NCBI GenBank assembly: GCA_043228905.1
Contig: JBHGNT010000013.1
Coordinates: 6,696,001 to 6,760,000 of the forward strand
Direction of reading: 5' to 3'
Length of the DNA: 64,000 nucleotides
From: Azolla caroliniana
Lineage: Eukaryota; Polypodiophyta
Part shown: piece after piece, positions 33,401 to 44,500 of the stretch
Position numbering within the stretch: position 1 is the stretch's first letter
Layout: the number at the start of each line of letters is the position of its first letter
Notes under the pieces: generated by a model
Database searches by the model: none
Seen by the model: the letters and a program-made list of their open reading frames with translations, nothing else
What the model was told of the DNA's origin: nothing
Translations under genes and position numbers: made by a program

Positions 33401-34918
33401 ATCTATTCCCTCTACCATAGATGCTAATGCTGAATCCAGCCCTTCACGATCCAAATACCATAGTCCACTATGCCATGTGCCAGTCCCAAGTCTCCGACCT
33501 GTCCCTTTCTCCTGGAATATCACCTTGGGAATATCAAAAGAAACAACACATTTTAGTTGGTGTATGATAGAACTTATAGATAATAAGTTTACTGGGAAAG
33601 AAGGAGCATGCAACACATTAGACAATGTCACAGAGTCGGTACATTTTACTGTACCTATACCCACTACAGGTTGTATAGTACCGTCAGCAATTTGAATGCT
33701 TTCTGGCATTGATAAGTGAGTATATGAGGAGAATTCACTAGCATTACCCGTCACATGCCTAGATGCACCAGAATCAATTATCCATTCCGGTGTAGAGGCA
33801 AGAGTATTTGTGTTGCTAGTACTTGTGGCCGAATAAGCATAGGTGGCAGTGTTACCTCTTGACATGAATGAAGTATCATCTGCGGCTCTTTGCTTCCTCC
33901 TAAGTATTTCTAAGAGAGCTTGATCCTCTTCGGTGAACACCACCTTAGTTCCTTCCTCTTCTTTTGCTACCATCAAGTTTGCTTGGTAACCTCCTCGTGC
34001 ACCTCTTCGGCCCCCTCGACCACGACCTCTAGTTTGTCCACGTCCTCCATATTCTCTCTCCTTAGATGGTTTAGGGCAAGCATTCTTGAAATGACCAGCT
34101 TCACCACAATTGTAGCATTTTCGATTTTCACTTCCGCTTGTATTGGACACCATTAGTGCCGATCGTACCCCTGGAAGTCCGGTAGTGTCAGAGAGCAGCT
34201 TCATTCTACTCTCCTCTTGTATCATAGTCGCGATTGCCTCATCAAGTGTAGGAATTTCTGCCTTAGCTAGAAGAACTGCCCTTCTTTGATCAAATGACGG
34301 GTTGAGATGTTTCAAAAATTGCATAGTTCTTCTTTGAGCAGAAATTTCCTTGCTCTTACACTGAGGATCATTGCACACTGTCACAGGCGAGAAATGATCG
34401 TATTCTGCCCATAGACGCTCCAACTCTATGGCATATTCCTGGACCATCCTATCTCCCTGGCAAACAGCATCAATCTCCTGCTCGATTTGAAATACTCTCA
34501 TGTTGTTTCCCCTCCCTGCATACGTCTTTTGCAATTTCTCCCATATCTCCTTTACACTTAAAATTCCATCAACTGTTGTGGCGATTGATGGAATCATGGA
34601 GTTTAGGAGCCACGTGTACAATGACATGTGGGTAGCTCTCCATGCTTTCCATTCATTGCTCGTTTTGATAGGAGGCTCTTTCTCTTCTCCCGTAAGGTAG
34701 CCGTCAAGGCTTCTTCCTGCCAAGGCACCTATAATCCGACGCGACCAGCTCAAGTATGTGGCTGGTCCATCGAGTTTGAACTCAACTGGGAGGAGTTCAA
34801 GTCGGGGTGGTGGTTGCATTCCTGTCACACCTCCAGATGCTACTATCTCAGCCTGTTTCATGTATTTCACCAATGTTTTCACCTCATCTTCATTCAATTT
34901 TGAGAACACATCATCCAT
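30449..34918 (-). CDS. Copia B Gag-Pol polyprotein, intact, 1489 aa
   Basis: Single ORF from ATG at 34918 to TGA at 30449. Rough residue positions: Gag 1-250 (LSWSRRIIGALAG, MQFLKHLNPSFDQRR); CCHC knuckle CYNCGEAGHFKNAC about 266; protease WIIDSGASRHVTG about 379; His/Cys finger HQRMGHAS...CDACEFGK about 510-555; integrase core with HSDVWGPC about 574, RSDNGTEY about 640 and EQNGVAERKNR about 670; RT opening KWVFTIKQTPEGK about 1029 and catalytic YVDDIII about 1172; RNase H CDSDWASCADDR about 1332 and ADCLTKGL about 1464. All catalytic Asp/Glu residues I could check are present. The particle protein and enzymes would be released by the internal protease. Start chosen as the first ATG after the leader. 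Confidence 0.96.
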   Translation of the reverse strand: MDDVFSKLNEDEVKTLVKYMKQAEIVASGGVTGMQPPPRLELLPVEFKLDGPATYLSWSRRIIGALAGRSLDGYLTGEEKEPPIKTSNEWKAWRATHMSLYTWLLNSMIPSIATTVDGILSVKEIWEKLQKTYAGRGNNMRVFQIEQEIDAVCQGDRMVQEYAIELERLWAEYDHFSPVTVCNDPQCKSKEISAQRRTMQFLKHLNPSFDQRRAVLLAKAEIPTLDEAIATMIQEESRMKLLSDTTGLPGVRSALMVSNTSGSENRKCYNCGEAGHFKNACPKPSKEREYGGRGQTRGRGRGGRRGARGGYQANLMVAKEEEGTKVVFTEEDQALLEILRRKQRAADDTSFMSRGNTATYAYSATSTSNTNTLASTPEWIIDSGASRHVTGNASEFSSYTHLSMPESIQIADGTIQPVVGIGTVKCTDSVTLSNVLHAPSFPVNLLSISSIIHQLKCVVSFDIPKVIFQEKGTGRRLGTGTWHSGLWYLDREGLDSALASMVEGIDVRGSRMSYEDLLILHHQRMGHASYGILSRVYPHLFEKADKTKLVCDACEFGKLTKSSYASSGHRSSHAFDVIHSDVWGPCPTSSINGYRYFVSFIDCFSRVTWLYLMRKKNEVFACFKDFHRAVQTQYGAVVKVLRSDNGTEYANMTFRAYLSDQGIQHQTTCPYTPEQNGVAERKNRHLLEVTRSMMISMNVPKQLWGQAVLTAATLINRMPSRVLEWKSPCELLQGNNSGILPLKVFGCVCFVKDSRPSVGKLDPKAVKCVFVGYSATQKGYVCWSPVEKRLFVSMDVHFRESEPYYKQGVTSPFDDLIQTENMREGDNCERLLKIGSIPLLIPTSAEKEVSVGGTEEEGNEDEEPICVGTQVEGELKVYTRKRRQKDGNMNTSSAPHVPSSSMSRPASTSEIPTELPNLEITGDMISSPSPIEIRRTSRSNAGVPPDRYGFPHDIAQFISYSNISATHRAFIASLDSITLPKCWQVAKEDPKWKAAMQEELGALEKNKTWEIVSLPPGKKAVGCKWVFTIKQTPEGKIDRYKARLVAKGYSQTYGIDYDETFAPVAKMSTVRTLISLAVNKDWKLHQLDVKNAFLHGELMEEVYMDVPPGFRTIQTVGKVCKLRKSLYGLKQSPRAWFDRLRRAMVGMGYQQTNADHTVFFRQHKDHTTLLAVYVDDIIITGNDEGEIAQLKMQLGKEFEVKDLGLLRYFLGIEVARGAEGVVLSQRKYVLDLLKETGMLGCRPVASPIDQKIKLTELAGEKVDRERYQRLVGRLIYLTHTRPDISFAVSVVSRYMHDPRKDHMDAVYHILRYLKGAPGKGLIFRKHGHFNIEGYCDSDWASCADDRKSTSGYCMFVGGNLVSWKSKKQSVVARSTAEAEYRAIAIGVAEMLWLRTLLVELKVNQENQMMLWCDNKSAISIANNPVQHDRTKHIEIDRFFIKEKLDNGILKLSHVSTEHQVADCLTKGLGPVSLTRLCDKMGLVDIFHPS

Positions 34919-35106
34919 CTTGTCAACTTGGCCTATCTCTGCTTTCCTCTTCTGACTTTTTTCCCCAAGTCACCTCTCAATCACATAGCAATGTCATCCC
35001 AAATGAAACAAAAAATCCCCCTTTCCTCTCTTGAATGCTAGGACAGTGCTGTTCCAATCACTGTCATTTCAGCAGAAGGGTAGATCTAGGGATTTGCAGA
35101 GGGGCG

Positions 35107-35125
35107 GATCTATGCTCTGATACCA
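35107..35125 (-). promoter_or_regulatory. Primer-binding site of copia B (tRNA-Met)
   Basis: The complement of TGGTATCAGAGCATAGATC directly abuts the 5' LTR at 35126. Confidence 0.92.
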
Positions 35126-35317
35126 TAAAGAAATATGAGAAAGCACATCTGTTCTGTAATATACATTTTGTTGGAGGGAGAAAATACAGAGATCTCTTAT
35201 TTTTACATGAGGAGAAGTCCCTCTTTATAAAGGCCAAGATCTGGCCGTTGGGCTAACTAGCTGTTGGAACTAACTAGCCGTTGGGCTAGCCGTTACAACT
35301 TTTAAACATTCTCAACA
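35126..35317 (-). repeat. 5' LTR of copia B
   Basis: 192 bp, with a TATA-like sequence (plus-strand CTTTATAAAGG near 35223) midway. Identical to the 3' LTR. Confidence 0.95.
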
Positions 35318-35634
35318 AATTCAAATAATAATACTTTGTACATACAAATGTCCTATAGAACACTTTTCATACAAGTCCTTAAAAGGACTTACATAAGTAC
35401 TGACATGTACTTCAATGCTCATACGAGCGACTGACACTAAGTCCAAGGAATATGCCTACGTACTAGGCTCGGACCGTACGCTCCAACGGCCTACCGGTTC
35501 TCACTATTCCAAAGTACGATCTGGTTCTCCGTTCCAGCTCTAGGTTCCGGATACCAATATATCTAGACACCTACCCTGTTCTCCGTTCCGGATACCAATC
35601 CGGATCCGATTGAGCTTGCCCACTCAACAGGAAC

Positions 35635-36600
35635 TTTGTCTTAGTTGGGACATGTTGAGAACCATATTCACTAGGTCCTCTAGAGCTTAAGTCCCATTAA
35701 GCTTACAAAATTGATACGATGGCAACCCCAAGTTGTTAGCCTTGTGTCTTGTGTTGTGTGGCCGCTTTCAATCTTCACTTCTATGGGCCGTCAAGGCAAT
35801 TTCTACCATCTTAGACTCTTACTTGAACCGCTCTTGATCCTTTGCTCTGCGACACTTTGAGGCCTTTCCTTCATCTTCCCACTTTGCACATCCACCTTGG
35901 TTGAGCACACCTTCATCAAAACCATCTTGACTCGGCCTCGGTAGTCAGTTCCTCTTCTTCTTCATCAAGTTCAACTTGCACTCCCACCATTCGAGAGGAA
36001 CCCTGTCCTGCTTAGGACACTCTCGAGCTAAGTGTGGATGACCACATTTGAAGCAACCTTGGTCGAATCAGGACACTCATTGTGTCTTGCTTCCAATTGA
36101 GAGGTTTGAGGGAGTGACTCGTTCATTCGCCTTGTTTGGCGCCCGATTCCTTGTTGGATGACAAAGTTTTGCAGTTCCTCCTTTTTCCATGGAGTCTTGC
36201 TTGTGTTCGAAGGCTTCCCAATCACCCACATGCTTCGCCATGTGGGTCGCCTCCTCCAAGCTTGCCATTTCCGACTTTTCTACCTCCTTCCTACCCAAAG
36301 GCCACAATTTACATAGAGAAAACCATGCACTTGTTAAAATCGACCATATTAGTTATTTGTGACAATCCTTCTATACTTATATATATTGCTTTAGGTTTCC
36401 AAACTCTTGTTGTAACGATCTCCATGCATGTGGTAGCCTGTATGGCTTGTTTGGTGGGATGAATTACTCTCGCTTGTAATCTTCCCAATCCTTGAAGGGG
36501 CTCCTCTTCTCCACCAAGAGGTACCAATTGTAGGTGTCTTCCTTGAGATATCGGCCCCACTATGTCCAACCATGCTCATGGCCTCACACAACACTACTCC
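35635..36600 (-). pseudogene. Old Ty3/gypsy Gag remnant
   Basis: Through many stops the minus strand reads WPLGRKEVEKSEMASLEEAT (the 'PW.R.E.....LEEA' region of gypsy Gag), then a zinc knuckle CFKCGHPHLARECPK at about 36013-36056. Sequence left of copia A (about 14880-15009) and right of it (35635 onward) rejoins once A is removed, so A landed in or beside this remnant. Confidence 0.6.
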
Positions 36601-38066
36601 AAATAGCCCTCCATGTCACAAATCCACTTGTTGAGTACCAAGAGCTCCCTTGCACATACTTAATCCCTGTAGCTCTCCCTCCTTGGTGAGCATTTCTCTC
36701 TCCTTTACTCCTTTAAGATTTCAACCAATTGTGATGTCACGATCTAAACTAGCCTCACCCCCCTTCATGGCACCACGATCGCTTCTTATACAATTCATTC
36801 TCTTCCTCTCTCCTCATACACTTCCTTTTATGTTGTCAACTTCCATTTCTTTGGCATTTTCGCCCCTCCAATTCACATTCCTACTCAGATACAAGTGTTA
36901 TGCCCCAAAAATACAATTAGACTTATTAAACACATGAACATGCGAATGGATATCAAACACGGGACAAAAATGCTCTTATATTATTTACAACACAAAATAT
37001 TGCAAAGAGTCCCAATATTGGGACAAAACAAAAATGTGAGTTGGGACAAGTCAAGACATTTTGTCCATGTCTCGTGCACCAAAATGATGTATGTCTTGAC
37101 TTGTCCTTAACTATTTGGTGCACTATTTTGCCCAATGACCCGTGCACCAAATAGTTGAAGAACCCACACACTTAATACATGCTCAAATGTATCCAGAAGT
37201 TGGAATGAGAAGCACAACTTGAACACCATGGTCAACATACCCTAAACTTCAACACCATGAGAAGTACAAAAACCATGGTTCAAACAACAATGTTCAAACT
37301 TCAACCTTTAAGTAAGGCATTCTAGCCTATTTCAATAACCACATTCAAAGTATTAGATTCCTTAACTATTTCTCTCTAACTCTTTGCCTTTTGACTATTC
37401 TTTGACTAAAAGAATCAAAATGTTTTTATTCTTCATTCTAGAGGTTCAAAAGGTCATCACACTAATATCATACAACAAAAACTTCCAATAATTTAAATTT
37501 TATCATTGCATGGCATCATCATTCCCAATCATTCTAGAAGCTCAAGTACCAATGTGCACATCTAATCAGAAACATCATTATAGAATGGCAATCTTTCCAA
37601 AGCAAGACAACTCCAAAACTCTCCAATAATATCGACAAATTTGTAATAAGAAAGTAAACCATGTCCCATATCATTTAAAATTTACATCATCGAAAAGAAG
37701 TGTTATGAAGTCTTGTTTTATATACCAAATGGAACAATAAGAAACAAACCATCACATATTTTATTGACAGTGTCTTGAATCATATTACATATTATTTTAG
37801 AATTACATCAACAAAATGAATTCATGTTATGGGGCCTTGTTCTTTATATGTTAAACAAAACAATTAAGATATAAACCATCATGTATTTCATTAATATTGT
37901 CTTGATACATGGTTGAAAAGAAACATGTCTTTTTACTTCTTTGGATTTAGGCATTGATCAATCCTTGCCTAAATTGACACTTTTTTTCCTTAAGAATGTC
38001 CATCTTGTACAGTAAAAGAAACCCTAACAAAAAGAAGAAGCTGGCGTTCCAGAGCTCGCCACTGAA

Positions 38067-38120
<54 letters not shown>

Positions 38121-38574
38121 TTACTATTTGATACCAAAATAAGTGAACATTCGCTCAGAATATGTGATGTACACTCTTCGAACAATTTTTACATGTAGCT
38201 CTTTCTTTTTCGAAACTTTTTCTGGAAAACTATGTTCAAAATTTCTATTATCCTTTTTACCTTGGATAAAGGTGCCACTGATATGTGCAGACTATGAATG
38301 CTTTTTGGTGTGTACATCTGGTTTTTAACACTATTAACTTATCTTACTTTTGGGTCATCATATGGTTTGTGGAAAATGATCTCTAAAAACATTTAAGCTT
38401 AAAAGTCAAGCAAAAACTCTGCCAAGACCTTGTTATTATTCAGAGCTCTGAGAAAATTGCACCTTTTTCTTATTATCATATGGTGACTCATGAATCGATC
38501 CATCGATCTGGCTACAAAAGCATAGCGGCATTTAGAGGGATATCCAAACATTGTTGAGAAAAAACTGGCTTCTG
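36601..38574. other. Intergenic DNA with hairpin cluster and trinucleotide repeat
   Basis: No coding signal seen. 37009-37024 is a perfect 16-bp palindrome. 37044-37059 with 37091-37106 forms a perfect 16-bp stem, and 37109-37123 with 37142-37156 a perfect 15-bp stem. The rest is AT-rich. Confidence 0.7.
38067..38120 (+). repeat. (ATG)18 microsatellite
   Basis: An uninterrupted ATG repeat about 450 bases past the PUF gene's stop codon. Confidence 0.95.
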
Positions 38575-41500
38575 TTAACATCTTTTCATGTTTCTTCGAG
38601 ACAGAATACGTTTTCCATATGGGCTGCTACGCAAGAAAGGCGTATGTGGACAAATTGCTTCCATAAGGCTCGCATGAAGTGAACCCTGCACATTTAACCC
38701 TATCAGTTTTTTCGTTCTTTACAAGGAAAACTGGATAAAATGTACAAAATAACCTAAACCACAAATCATATGAAGACTCAAAACCTCATTTGACATAATG
38801 TTTAAATTCTAACCAGAACTTTCAAGGCCACTAACAACAAAAAATTGCCCAAAAGTGATTACATATACAGAAATGTTCTATATATACAGATGTTGGTGTA
38901 AGAGTTGGAGGGCATGGAAAAGAAACAGGTCTTTTATTTGTTAAAAGATGGGGTACAAAAGGCAAAGAAAACCCGATGTCTTTGCGAAGGGTACTTAAGT
39001 CAACGACTACAAGAGTAATAGAAAAATTATCTAGTTGGACAGAACTTGCTCCATTAGAAGACATTCTTTGCCTAAAAAGAAAGCTCAAATTACAAATGGT
39101 AGAAGATACTCTTAACAAGTGGAGTACCAGGTGGTGTTCATGTCAGGAGAATGAAAACAAAATATTCACTTCCATGAAACATGTGCTTTATTTTGTGGAT
39201 GGCAATGTAGAGATGATGACAATGATATATATTTCACCATGACACATGGTATCAACAATCGTTACAACACACTCCCAGCTGTGTAGGAATGGCATTTGAA
39301 ATTGATAGAGCAAAACGAACATGTAAAAAAATGTCAGTTCCTGAATTTCATTGTTTTGATTTTCCATCAGTCTGGTTTTGTAGTTAACTGGAATAGGATA
39401 ATGGAAAGCTACAATTAAACTTGCCATGATTCTTGAAAATCATGCCCAATATACTCATGTCTTCCAAAGTGACATTTTTCTGTTTCTGGAACATGGAGAA
39501 GGCACAGGTCACATATTCTATTTTTCTGCTCAATATTCAGCCTATCCTCATTTCCTATTTTCATTGGTGGGATGGTGCATCTCTCCCTACTAGATATGGG
39601 TATCCAGATGTGAGATTGGTCATTGGCTAGCCACACATTAATTTTCCCAATATTGAACATTAACGCGGCTAAATTGGGCTGCTCTTCCTTTTGTGCAGGG
39701 GAAAACCTTTTGACACACCCTCTCATACCCTTTAATGTTTTTCTACATGCACATCAAAACATCAACATGCCATCTCATAAACAAATTTCCAGATGTCTCA
39801 ACCCAATTGGATGAGAGAAATTTGCTTTTGTAATTTTTCTGTGAGAAGCATCTAATTTTCCATGCAGCTTTGTGGAATTGATTTCAAAGCAATTGCTGTA
39901 AAGGGAATAAAAAAAACTCTTGGCCTTCTTCCAGTTTTAGCAACATTACAGAGAGAGCGCTTTCTGCTCTTAGCCCGTAAATGGCAGAGTAGAAATTTGA
40001 CCACTATGACTTTGGTCTTAGCCACATTGACAGCTAAGCTACCACATTCAAAAAGTATGTTCAGTATCTAAAAACCCTTGCAATCTCAGCAGAGTATCTA
40101 AAGTATGACATCATCAGCATAAATGAGAACCAATTACATTGAAATGTCCAATGGCTAGTTTCCATCATGTTCTCCGAACACTTCTTAGATGAACTCCTCT
40201 GGTTGGTCAACACAAACTCGACGGAGTGGTGATGCAGAAACTCAATGCATGCTGACAGGTATAGCATCCATCATTTTCATTGATTGTTTGTAGCACAAGG
40301 ATTCTGGATCTATTGCCATATAGGTGCATTACCATGTCGAACATAGATAATGATGAATTTATTAAATTTTGTCATCTTCACTTTCTAGTTAATTGGCTGA
40401 TTTTATATATCGTTATCAAGCTAAGTTGGAACCATTTTTTACGAAACAAGTGTTAGTCTCACACATATTTTCATGGATACTTTTATTGAAAACATTTGGT
40501 GTTTCTGTTTTCTTATCCAAATTTTGGATTGCATGAGTATAGAAAAGTGTCTCGCATTTCCATTTTCTTTCCCACCTTTGAAATTTTGAGAATTTCATTC
40601 CAGTATTTCCCCATCTCCTACAGGGCTGATAACTAAAAGCACATGAAAGAAGAGACGTGAGAATTCAATCTATACATGGAGGGTGAATAGGTGGTACTTC
40701 TAGCTCATCAATTCTATCCAAGTGGATATTCAAGTTTGAGAATGTCATGTCCAAGTTAGGATGGACATGCAAGAAGAGAAAGATGACGAGAAACAGCCAC
40801 AGAAATTTCAGAAACATGTAGAATCGCCTACAGTGTTAACCCATAAATACAGATCCATGTACCTACCGATATGCCAATAAATGGATCACGTCATTCTGGG
40901 ACAACAGTTTATGGAAAGTTTTGTACAGGGTATTGTCAAAAGAAAAATTGGCAGAGAAATTTATCAAAAAGAAAAACAAATATTGGCATGTCTCAGAATA
41001 AAAGAAACAAATTAATATGGATGCAAACAAAAGAAAAACTGATAATGTGAATTTTGAACCAATCTTAGATACTACTATATTAGCTATATCTATTTTACCA
41101 AGCCAATCTACACCATAAGAGAATCCAGACATCAGTAACTAGATCCGATAAACATGTCTACATTCTCTAACACATTTTCCACTTCCTACGCCATCCATCA
41201 ATGCACACAAAACACGATATGATGAGTAGTATCTGTGGAAGGTGACAAATGGACACCCTTAAAATAAGACTTGCACCTAAGTTACCGCACCCAAAGCAAA
41301 GCATCAAGTATGCAAGAACGTCTTCTGAGCCATCCATCAATGGACACAAAACACGATATGATGAGTAGTATCTGTGGAAGGTGACAAATGGACACCCTTA
41401 AAATAAGACTTGCACCTAAGTTACCGCACCCAAGGCAAAGCATCAAGTATGCAAGAACGTCTTCTGAATCAGAACACTTGTCTAAAAATAAAAGAACAAT

Positions 41501-44500
41501 CAGCACTATAGTATTTGGATTGATGGATTCCTCACGTATATCCATGGTCCCTCATGGCTGCAGAACCACCATCATGGGGCATTGCTGTTCTAAAGACTGT
41601 CAACGATCTTAGTCTGAGGACAAAGGTGTTGGAGGGTGGCAGCTCCAGACCTGCACTCTCTTTCATATTTATTATCTCTGTACTACATTCTCTCTTTTCT
41701 CAGATTCTTCTCTCTCTAGAATCTGCAACTCTTTAAATGCCTTCTCTCTCTAGAATCTGCAATGCTTTAAATGCCTTTTCTCTCTTCTACCTTTTCCAAG
41801 ATATTCCTAGTTTTTTGTACCTGTTTGGTAGTACAAGAGTCACTTAACTACCAAACAGCCATTTCACCCACATTCCCCAATTTTGTATAAATAGGCTATA
41901 CCAGCCTCTTTTGTGTAAAGTTTTCATTTTCTTTTTTGCTACTTAAAACAAGCTCTATTCCTTGGTTGTGTCTCTACTCTTTGCAACCATTTTTTCTACT
42001 GCTGTCTAACAGCCTTCTCACAGCTTGGCTGTGCCTATTTTGTTTTAAGTCTTCCACTGCTGCTATTAACAGCTTTTCTCACAAAAGGTTTGCAAACCCT
42101 ATCACAACCCACAGACCTTTTAATCAGCCTAACCTCCATTACTATGGACATGCCATTGAGGTAGTGAATAGCTTTAATACATTCGGAATGTAAAATCCCA
42201 AGCAACCATGCTTGGAACCAGAGCAATGATTTTAAAAACCCATACTAATGCAAATCATTTTATATTGAAACAAGGTATCGGTCAGGGGCGAGTATTTCAG
42301 CCAGTTCTTGGAATGAGATAAGAAAACACAAGTTTTTATTGTGACATCTCAGAATAAAGAGCACAACCTAATATTCAGTTCTGATTTTGGGGACAGGAAG
42401 AAGACCAATAAAATTTTATGCCCTCCACCAACACATGTACGTTTGGGACTAAGCCACCTATGGCACATAGAAGAAAATTGGAGTTAAGCCATCACAAAAG
42501 TAAGGTTCTTTCTTCAGGTTGGGTTCTTGACATTTGGCAATAGTATGCATGTTGGAATGTAAAAGAGGACTTGAATATTCCACATAAAGGAGCAGAAGAC
42601 AATAGAGCATAAATCCAGCTTTTATTCAGCCACATTGGGCCTCATTCTTAAGTGGCGAGCAATGTTTTAATTAATACTACTACATAAATACTTGAAATTT
42701 GGAGATCCCTCAGGTCATTTTGGCCCTCAGCAAACAATAACTGATCATCGTCATCATCATTATCTTTTTCTATGCCAGTTTCTCCCAGAAAAGAAAATAA
42801 GCAACATGATTGTTGTGAAGCATTTGTTGCGAGCCATAGAGAAATATTATTATATGTTTGAATATTAATAAAAAGACACTGACTGTAAATGAAATTGACA
42901 ACTAACCTTTGAAACAATGAGGGCTGATTGTATCACATAATTTGCAAAAGGATCCTGGAGCAACTCTAGAAGGCGAGAGTCTTCCATGAGTTCACGAATA
43001 ATGCAAGTCCTCTGGTCCTCATCTGCAATTTTAAGACATCTTTCTACAACGTTGCTACTGAACTTCTGCATTGAGAGATGAGCATAGTTCCCGGCAAGCT
43101 GGTCTACCACCATTTTGGTGGCCCAAAGCAATCCGAGGTCTAGAACATATTGAACCACGTAGTTTCTGCCAAAAGTAAAGAGAAGCTTTAGTATTTCTTC
43201 AAGAAATCCAATTATGAAATTACAGAATCATTGCCTACAAAATGTTCCACAATTGATACAAATAATTTTTACCTGATTCTTACAAACATTTGCAGTAACT
43301 TGTTTACTTAACTTTATAACAACCATGGTTAAAATTTCTTAGAATCCCTTCAATAAGAGCTTCAGCAAGAGATATTTTTACATCATATGAACCATTCCAA
43401 GCTGCTAAAGCACTGATAGGCATTCAAATAATTGGGCTAATAAATGCCTCAAATAATTGGAGTACCTAACTGACGCCAAATAGGAACCAGATTACTTGGC
43501 TATAGAAAATGAATGAAGACGAAAAAGAACCCATGAAATAAAAACCAATATAGAAAACGAAGGAAGAAGAAAAAGAACCCATGAAATAAAATTCATCTTT
43601 TAGTTACATGCATAGAATATATGGTGCATAGAGCTTATGTTCTAATTAGGGACCTCCATTGTGTTGGAATCTCATACCTTAAGGTTACACAGCTCATAAG
43701 GACACACCATAACAGCCCAATATGCATCACTACCACTGCCCAACATAGAAATGGAACTAAGTATTTACAAGGGTGGCAAATTCCTGTTATCTAGACTATT
43801 TTAGGCATTCTTTATATGTTCCATGATTAATCTAAACTTGAAATCTAGTTTAGTATGCTGCTTGATATATTAAGAATAAACTTTGACAATGACTTTATTG
43901 CTAGAGCACATGTGAGAATCAAACATTTGATTCTGGAAGAATGCCCAAAACATTTATTATGTTTTGGCAGCCACAAAATGAGAATCAAGTATCTTGATTT
44001 GGCCGCCACAAAATAGTGCATGCGAGAATGTAGTATATGTATGTATGCTGGAGATATATTATTGCCAGGATGTCTATATAGATTACACTATGTTTCCCTA
44101 TTCATGTTTCCCTCATCATTCATATGGGTTTCACTATGTTTCCTTCTTCATGTTCCCTTCTTCTTTCATTATCTACTTAGTACAATATATAGGATTAAAG
44201 GTAAGATATGGGTTATTGACTACTTTGCACTCATTCCCTCATTATTTTAGCTGAAATGACGGACTCTCTCAGCTCTATGCAAAATTGAAAAGGGTAAGCT
44301 GGTCTAATGTCATCACAACTTACCCAAAGGGATCTTGAGAAAGAAGTAAGGCATTGGCTGCAATTTCAGCAATTAGCCTTCGCTGTGGTACTCCTGTAGA
44401 AAAGTCAATACATCGTTGCAACACACAGCAACCATGACGATGTGTAGCAATCTCCACACAATGAGATGTGACTGCCTCAAAAATGAACTGCATTCCACCA

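Larger units (their letters stand above)
30250..35317 (-). mobile_element. Complete, recent Ty1/copia element B (5068 bp)
   Basis: Flanked by the 5-bp target duplication AATTC (30245-30249 and 35318-35322). Its LTRs (30250-30441 and 35126-35317) are 192 bp each and identical at every position. A tRNA-Met primer site and polypurine tract are in place, and one uninterrupted polyprotein ORF fills the inside. All parts needed for autonomous movement appear intact, so it is the one candidate active element in the window. The element ends TG...TA rather than TG...CA on its coding strand. Short LTRs and gene order suggest an Ale/Ivana-like copia line, not settled here. Confidence 0.95.
15010..35629 (-). 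mobile_element. Copia element A, host of three nested insertions
   Basis: Bounded by a perfect 5-bp target duplication GGAAC (15005-15009 and 35630-35634). The left (3') LTR is 15010-15460. The right (5') LTR starts at 30120 and ends at 35629 with element B inside. Read on the minus strand its own parts are Gag (about 28979-29990), a pol with internal deletion (26766-28979) and, after gypsy C, RNase H (15461-16562). Many stops make it inactive. Removing the insertions leaves LTRs of 451 and 437 bp, clearly diverged. Confidence 0.9.
30120..35629 (-). repeat. Right (5') LTR of copia A, split by copia B
   Basis: 30120-30249 and 35323-35629 together align to the left LTR. The junction CAATTC/AAATAATAAT of the left copy is interrupted here by copia B with duplicated AATTC. 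Confidence 0.88.
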
